Origin: Akkermansia muciniphila | GTDB taxonomy: Bacteria > Verrucomicrobiota > Verrucomicrobiia > Verrucomicrobiales > DEV007 | NCBI GenBank assembly: GCA_945883495.1 | Contig: CAMCXS010000060.1 | Span: forward strand, 1-35,286 | Length of the DNA stretch: 35,286 bases | Direction: 5' to 3' | Shown: positions 33,183-35,286 of the stretch, piece by piece | How positions within the stretch are numbered: the stretch's first letter is position 1 | Layout of the letters: each line of letters opens with the position of its first letter | Notes under the pieces: generated by a model | What the model was told of the DNA's origin: nothing | Database searches by the model: none | What the model saw: the letters and a program-made list of their open reading frames with translations, nothing else | Program-made: the position numbers and the translations under genes

Positions 33183-35084
33183 ATGCTCCCACGCCGCACC
33201 ATCGTCACACTTTCCTACCTCGGCTTGGCCCTGGCCGCCACCGTTGCCGTAGTGACCTTGGAGAAAAACGCCCGGTCGCAGTCGACGGTCTTGACGCAGG
33301 TTCGCGCGGATGCCCTGGTCCGGGTGGACATCGCGGGACCGGCGGGGAAAACCGCCTTGGAACGAGACTTGGGCCGATGGAACTTCGTCACGCCCGTGGA
33401 AGATTGGGCCGACGCCACGGAAATGGGGAAGGCGGTCCAAGAGCTTGCCCGGCTGAACCTGCGGGAAACCATCCCAACCGGAGAAATCAAGGACTCGGTC
33501 TTCGGGCTCAGCTCCTCGAAGGCCATCAGCGTCCGGCTCGGATTCGAGCGGGAAAAGGCCAAGCCGGAACGGCTCATGTTCGGCCGCTCGGGCCCGTTTG
33601 AGAACACCGTGTATGCCCGAGCCGAAGGACACCCGGAACGCCCAGACGTTTACCTGGTCGAAACTCCTTTACGCCCCATCCTGCTGGCCCCTGGAGAGCA
33701 CTTGCGTGACCGCCGCCTCTTCGCGTTTCCGGCCGGCGCCATCCGCTCCTACCGGTTCCGGCAAGGCAACCTCGATATCGAGCTGACGCGGGACGAGAAG
33801 CAGCCCCGCTGGTTCCTCACCAAACCGATTCAGTGCCGGGCCAACGACGATATCGCCTATTCCATTCTCGACGAACTCGCCTCCCTGCGGGCGGGCAGTT
33901 TCGTGGAGGATCGCGCCCTAGCCACCGGAACCCAGGGTGCCGAAAACGCAGCCACTTTCGTCATCCAACCCCGGCAAGGCGAGGCAATCCGGATCCAGCT
34001 GGAATCGAAGAACTCTCCAGGCGCGACGCCCGGCTCGATGCTCGCCCACGTCGAGGGCCGCACCACCGTCCTGCAAATCCCGGATGACTTGGTCACTCGC
34101 CTCCCCCGCGACGTGGAACAGTTCCGCTTTCCCAATTTGATGGAGTTCGACAAAGACACGGTCGCCCGGGTCACCATCGAGAGCCGGGATGACCCCACGG
34201 TGGAATTGAAAAACGATGGCCGCCGTTGGGATCTTCTCAGCAACGGGCAATCCCGCCCCGCGAACGAAGAACGGATCAAACGATTGTTCGAGGCTCTGCT
34301 CGCGGAACCGGTGCTGGATTTCCGCTCCAACAGCCTTGCGGACCTGGAGCGCTTTGGGCTTGATCGCCCGGACGTCCGGGTCACCCTGGTCACCAGCAGC
34401 GTTGAGGCTGCCGACTACGATGCGTATCAGCGGGACGTCAAGCAGGCGCAGCTGGGAGGGCTCGATCCGGCCAGCGTGCCTGCTCCCCGAGTGGACGTGG
34501 AACGGCATGTCCTCGGATTCCGGCTCGGACCCGACGGAATCCTCAACGTCAATCTGGCGGGCACACCTTTTATCTACGGCATCGATCCCGCGCTGATCAC
34601 CAGCTCGATCCCGACGCACCCTCTCAAATGGCGCGACAGCCAGCTCCTGGGCTTCAGCCTCTTCGAGACCCGCGGCATTGAAATCACGGAGATCGGCGCG
34701 CCCGAGGTGAAGTTACACTACGACTACCTGCAAAACACTTGGACGGGGACTTGGGGCGGAACGCCTGTGGATCCCCAAATCGATGTGCGGCGGGCGGAGC
34801 GGCTCGTCGCGGCCTTGGGCAATCTCCGCGCCCGGGATTTCCTCACGAGCCGGGCGGAGGCATACCAAGCCCTGCGGAATCCGGCGTGCGTGGTCAAACT
34901 CCGCACCGCCGGACGCGGGGGCGAGAGCGACGTGGAACGCACGCTGCGACTGGCGGCGGCGGTGCGTGGCGCGGAGGTGGAATTCTACTTTGGCCAATTC
35001 GAAGGAGATCCCGATGTCTTCGTGATCGACGCCGCGACGTATGGCCGGATCGTCAGCCCAGTGATCCGGCCCGCTGAAGCCTGA
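33183..35084 (+). CDS. DUF4340-domain protein of the Gld-type operon
   Basis: 633 residues. A single N-terminal membrane anchor lies at about residues 7-26 (IVTLSYLGLALAATVAVVTL). The rest is a series of DUF4340 repeats: LERDLGRWNFVTPVEDWADATEM, then IELTRDEKQPRWFLTKPIQCRAND, then VELKNDGRRWDLLSNGQSRPANE, which look like three related beta-rich units. It probably extends into the periplasm beside the GldG-like protein. It ends the operon; a GC hairpin follows at 35094-35111. Confidence 0.9.
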   Translation: MLPRRTIVTLSYLGLALAATVAVVTLEKNARSQSTVLTQVRADALVRVDIAGPAGKTALERDLGRWNFVTPVEDWADATEMGKAVQELARLNLRETIPTGEIKDSVFGLSSSKAISVRLGFEREKAKPERLMFGRSGPFENTVYARAEGHPERPDVYLVETPLRPILLAPGEHLRDRRLFAFPAGAIRSYRFRQGNLDIELTRDEKQPRWFLTKPIQCRANDDIAYSILDELASLRAGSFVEDRALATGTQGAENAATFVIQPRQGEAIRIQLESKNSPGATPGSMLAHVEGRTTVLQIPDDLVTRLPRDVEQFRFPNLMEFDKDTVARVTIESRDDPTVELKNDGRRWDLLSNGQSRPANEERIKRLFEALLAEPVLDFRSNSLADLERFGLDRPDVRVTLVTSSVEAADYDAYQRDVKQAQLGGLDPASVPAPRVDVERHVLGFRLGPDGILNVNLAGTPFIYGIDPALITSSIPTHPLKWRDSQLLGFSLFETRGIEITEIGAPEVKLHYDYLQNTWTGTWGGTPVDPQIDVRRAERLVAALGNLRARDFLTSRAEAYQALRNPACVVKLRTAGRGGESDVERTLRLAAAVRGAEVEFYFGQFEGDPDVFVIDAATYGRIVSPVIRPAEA

Positions 35085-35093
35085 AGGCTGTTT

Positions 35094-35111
35094 GCCCGGC
35101 ACAAACCGGGC
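35094..35111 (+). terminator. Possible terminator of the Gld-type operon
   Basis: GCCCGG (35094-35099), 6-base loop, CCGGGC (35106-35111), 9 bases past the last stop. A smaller AGCC/GGCT hairpin (35078-35089) holds the stop codon in its loop. There is no T tract. Confidence 0.4.
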
Positions 35112-35215
35112 CGCCGCCGCGAATTAGCCTCCCGACGAACTCGATCCAGTTTACTGGGCGGGAGCGAGGGGACCGAGCTTGGTGGAGTGGGAGTTTTGAT
35201 GAACCGATTCAAACT

Positions 35216-35243
35216 CGATTACGAGCACGAGCACGAGCACGAG
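35216..35243. repeat. GAGCAC-type dispersed repeat
   Basis: CGATTACGAGCACGAGCACG followed by AGCACGAG. The same core occurs, inverted and direct, at 28380-28392 and 28454-28476. The repeat lies in the gene-free end of the window, 35085-35286, and continues toward the edge as ATTGAAAACGAAC. Confidence 0.8.
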
Positions 35244-35286
35244 ATTGAAAACGAACTTCGTCTCCTTCCATCGGCCCTTCGTATCT

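Noticed and set aside
1-35286. tRNA or rRNA genes
   Set aside because: No cloverleaf, TTCGA-type T-loop in proper context or conserved rRNA segment was noticed while reading the gaps; a tRNAscan or Infernal run was not possible.

Overview
The window is GC-rich, densely coding DNA from what is most likely a member of the Verrucomicrobiota (PVC superphylum). The inference rests on family content: a DUF1552/DUF1592 pair with a c-type cytochrome motif, a formylglycine sulfatase, a PQQ-type beta-propeller, a secreted DUF5060 protein, a GH99-like/esterase fusion, and a GldA/GldF/GldG/DUF4340 cluster. Most genes lack a clear Shine-Dalgarno sequence. No rRNA, tRNA, CRISPR array, transposase or phage structural gene was seen.

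Layout. Bases 1-787 carry no supportable gene: a 124-bp tandem duplication and a run of ~41-bp hairpin repeats. Bases 788-5553 (minus strand) hold a secreted GH99-like/esterase fusion, a MoeB-type adenylyltransferase with a rhodanese tail, and a secreted beta-lactamase-fold hydrolase. Bases 5675-10193 (plus) hold a CvfB-like S1 RNA-binding protein, an unusual GHKL-type ATPase fused to a zincin-like protease motif, and a secreted DUF5060 glycoside-hydrolase-like protein. Bases 10194-12458 hold a lysR gene remnant, strong palindromes, a methyltransferase and an intact lysR. Bases 12534-17283 hold a YggS PLP protein, a divergent PII protein, a tiny membrane protein, a PQQ-like propeller with a sugar isomerase (two-gene operon), and a PIN-TRAM membrane protein. 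Bases 17487-21834 hold a PA0069-family radical SAM protein, a sulfatase and an animal-type heme peroxidase with a clear terminator.

Bases 22089-28303 (plus) hold an M48 membrane protease, an NTF2-like protein, and the DUF1552 and DUF1592/cytochrome pair. Bases 28304-28836 are a repeat island (inverted repeats rich in GAGCAC plus a 42-bp minisatellite) before an unrecognised coiled-coil protein. Bases 29996-35084 form a tight four-gene operon resembling the Gld ABC system: ATPase, permease, GldG-like and DUF4340. The window closes with another copy of the GAGCAC repeat.

Functionally, much of the window concerns the cell envelope and breakdown of exported substrates (GH99-like/esterase, DUF5060, sulfatase, PQQ propeller, sugar isomerase, DUF1552/DUF1592). 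The most unusual items are the GHKL-zincin fusion at 6632-8206, the divergent PII protein at 13285-13614, the decayed lysR copy at 10239-10315, and several families of dispersed and tandem repeats.
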